In this document: one piece after another, positions 62,820 to 63,884 of the stretch
Layout: every line of letters starts with the position of its first letter
How positions within the stretch are numbered: the stretch's first letter is position 1
Assembly: GCF_001605895.1 (NCBI RefSeq)
Contig: NZ_LUAW01000012.1
Location: forward strand, 1 to 63,884
Direction: 5' to 3'
Source of the DNA: Acinetobacter pragensis
GTDB taxonomy: Bacteria; Pseudomonadota; Gammaproteobacteria; Pseudomonadales; Moraxellaceae
DNA length: 63,884 bases
The notes under the pieces: generated by a model
Seen by the model: only the letters and a program-made list of their open reading frames with translations
What the model was told of the DNA's origin: nothing
Databases searched by the model: none
Made by a program: the position numbers and the translations under genes

Positions 62820-63098
62820 CTAACTCATGAACTGCGGTTTTTCATCCACGACTTCAGCTTGCCATTCATTGACTTGTTTTTCCAGCAGGCTAAATAAGGC
62901 TGCTTGAATCATATGCTGTGCAACCACAGGAGTTTCCTCCCCCAATAATGCCTTCACTTCTTCATTAAATTGAATAGTGACCAAAGGCTCTTTTTCAGAC
63001 CCAGCATTACGCAATGCCAATTCACCGCCTTCGAGCTGAACCAGTTCCAAAACCGCTTCCTGATTTCCAAATAATTCTTTCAATTGTTCTATAGACAT
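62820..63098 (-). CDS. Hypothetical 92-residue cytoplasmic protein
   Basis: A small acidic protein: MSIEQLKELFGNQEAVLELV, then LEGGELALRNAGSEKEPLVT and VNEWQAEVVDEKPQFMS. GGAGG lies five bases before the ATG at 63098, which decides this start over the longer frame from 63134. No family recognised. It lies next to the DUF6586-type gene on the same strand, 104 bases away. Confidence 0.75.
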   Translation of the reverse strand: MSIEQLKELFGNQEAVLELVQLEGGELALRNAGSEKEPLVTIQFNEEVKALLGEETPVVAQHMIQAALFSLLEKQVNEWQAEVVDEKPQFMS

Positions 63099-63202
63099 AG
63101 TTCCTCCATGTGCAACATGGTGGCAAAGGCACAAGCGCTTTGCATTGCTTAGACTATTATATATCGGGATCGATTGCTTAAATTCAAGCGCCGGACATCA
63201 GA

Positions 63203-63706
63203 TTAAAATTCAACCATCTCGTTGCGAAAACCGTCAATCAGCTGCGTCAGATCACGATGCCATTCGCGCAGAATTTCAGTATCCGGCAGCCACGCTTGCG
63301 GTGTTTGCGTCACTTTAATGATGAGATTCGAAGATGTTTCATCTTCCGGCTCTGGCGCAGCAGGTTCCGGCGCATACTGGCACATGCGGTAAGCGCGTTT
63401 CAATTCAGCAATAAAACCGCGCTGCGCCAGCTGCTGCATGACCATGACTTCAGGTGAAACCTGACCTTTCGCCGCCATATTTTCTTCAATGGACTTAAGC
63501 GTTGGGGCAGCATCATTCAGGCGGTAATAGCGCACCAGTTCCTGTAAAAACGCCAAAACTGCCCCCTGCAAATGAAAGACAGCCGATTCACGCAATGCCT
63601 GCGCTTGCTGAACATGGTCTACCTGCTCAGCCTGCTGGCAAGCAAGGCGGGCAAAATACAGTTTTTGGTTGGTGCGGTCAGCATGAAAACGGGCAACGCG
63701 GGACAT
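63203..63706 (-). CDS. DUF6586-type protein
   Basis: A 167-residue helical protein: MSRVARFHADRTNQKLYFAR, LACQQAEQVDHVQQAQAL, AVLAFLQELVRYYRL and ILREWHRDLTQLIDGFRNEM. Similar proteins are common in Acinetobacter and Pseudomonas, often near topA, with unknown function. AGGAAA precedes ATG 63706. There is a Pro/Glu-rich spacer (PEPAAPEPEDETSS) in the middle. Confidence 0.75.
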   Translation of the reverse strand: MSRVARFHADRTNQKLYFARLACQQAEQVDHVQQAQALRESAVFHLQGAVLAFLQELVRYYRLNDAAPTLKSIEENMAAKGQVSPEVMVMQQLAQRGFIAELKRAYRMCQYAPEPAAPEPEDETSSNLIIKVTQTPQAWLPDTEILREWHRDLTQLIDGFRNEMVEF

Positions 63707-63884
63707 GATTCAATTTCCTAAATTTTGGCTTTTAGTCTGCTATGTAGCTTAATCGCAATAATCAGCAATTCACAATAAATATTATGGATGATCGATTTCA
63801 ATTAAATAGATTTTACGCCTTGCGGGCACGGCTATTGGCGGGTCAATTGGCCGGCATTGTCCAGCACCCCACGCAAAATAGCCC
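63707..63884. other. Right edge, unassigned
   Basis: A plus-strand frame from ATG 63784 (MDDRFQLNRFYALRARLLAG) stays open to the edge but has no ribosome binding site. A minus-strand frame (ILRGVLDNAGQLTRQ then stop at 63832) is also open. Neither can be called on this length. Confidence 0.3.

Noticed and set aside
1..63884. CRISPR arrays, rRNA, insertion sequences
   Set aside because: No regularly spaced direct repeats, no rRNA sequence and no transposase ORF were seen; the only tandem array is the octamer tract.

Overview
The window looks like a chromosomal segment of an Acinetobacter species (Moraxellaceae). The support is gene content and protein style: PiuA/PiuC, MetX-MetW, class I fumarase, ackA-pta, a tatABC-phoX block, a DUF6586-type protein and many Acinetobacter-like hypothetical proteins. 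The core is moderate in GC. The first 8.7 kb is clearly AT-richer.

Region 1 (1 to about 8.9 kb) is the right-hand part of an integrated element whose left end lies outside the window. It holds a cut-off ORF, an ankyrin-repeat protein, a coiled-coil protein with a possible DNA-binding N-terminus, an inovirus Gp2/YagK-YfjJ-type protein with an H-x-H motif, an 818-residue protein that seems to contain two degenerate Gp2-like units, a 296-residue unknown protein, an AlpA-type regulator and a tyrosine integrase. AlpA and the integrase converge on one 28-bp palindrome that codes for the same C-terminus in both. The integrase promoter side carries repeated TGTGTACA sites and two copies of a 10-bp-phased TTGAA triplet.

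Region 2 (9 to 31 kb) is core: an MHYT-GGDEF-EAL c-di-GMP enzyme, tail-specific protease Prc, NagZ, a methyltransferase, an alpha/beta hydrolase fused to a PilZ-like domain, ProA, AckA-Pta, a LysE exporter beside a frameshifted LysE relic, a second methyltransferase preceded by an octamer repeat, a 29-residue membrane protein behind a textbook Pho promoter, fumarase, a lipoprotein, and clpX, clpP and tig.

Region 3 (31 to 47 kb) holds the iron genes piuA (Fur-type site) and piuC, an FMN-dependent 2-hydroxyacid oxidase, leuA, metX-metW-SEL1 as an overlapping operon, a GNAT relic, rdgB, an AEC transporter, tatABC and a Tat-exported PhoX with a four-unit Pho box.

Region 4 (46 to 63.9 kb) has a TANGO2-like protein, lgt, small membrane proteins, two tandem CHAP-like proteins, thyA, folA, a DUF4105 protein, a META lipoprotein, msrA, tonB-exbB-exbD (Fur-type site), purU, a TetR/aldehyde dehydrogenase pair with an operator, rpmB-rpmG, a CPA2 antiporter and small unknown proteins.

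Two stress circuits recur. Iron: piuA/piuC and tonB-exbBD each have Fur-like boxes. Phosphate: phoX and the 29-residue protein each have Pho boxes with a 10-nt gap to the -10. PhoX also connects to its neighbours, since it needs Tat (tatABC just upstream) and, if its lipobox is used, Lgt (encoded about 1 kb downstream). No tRNA, rRNA or CRISPR array was seen.
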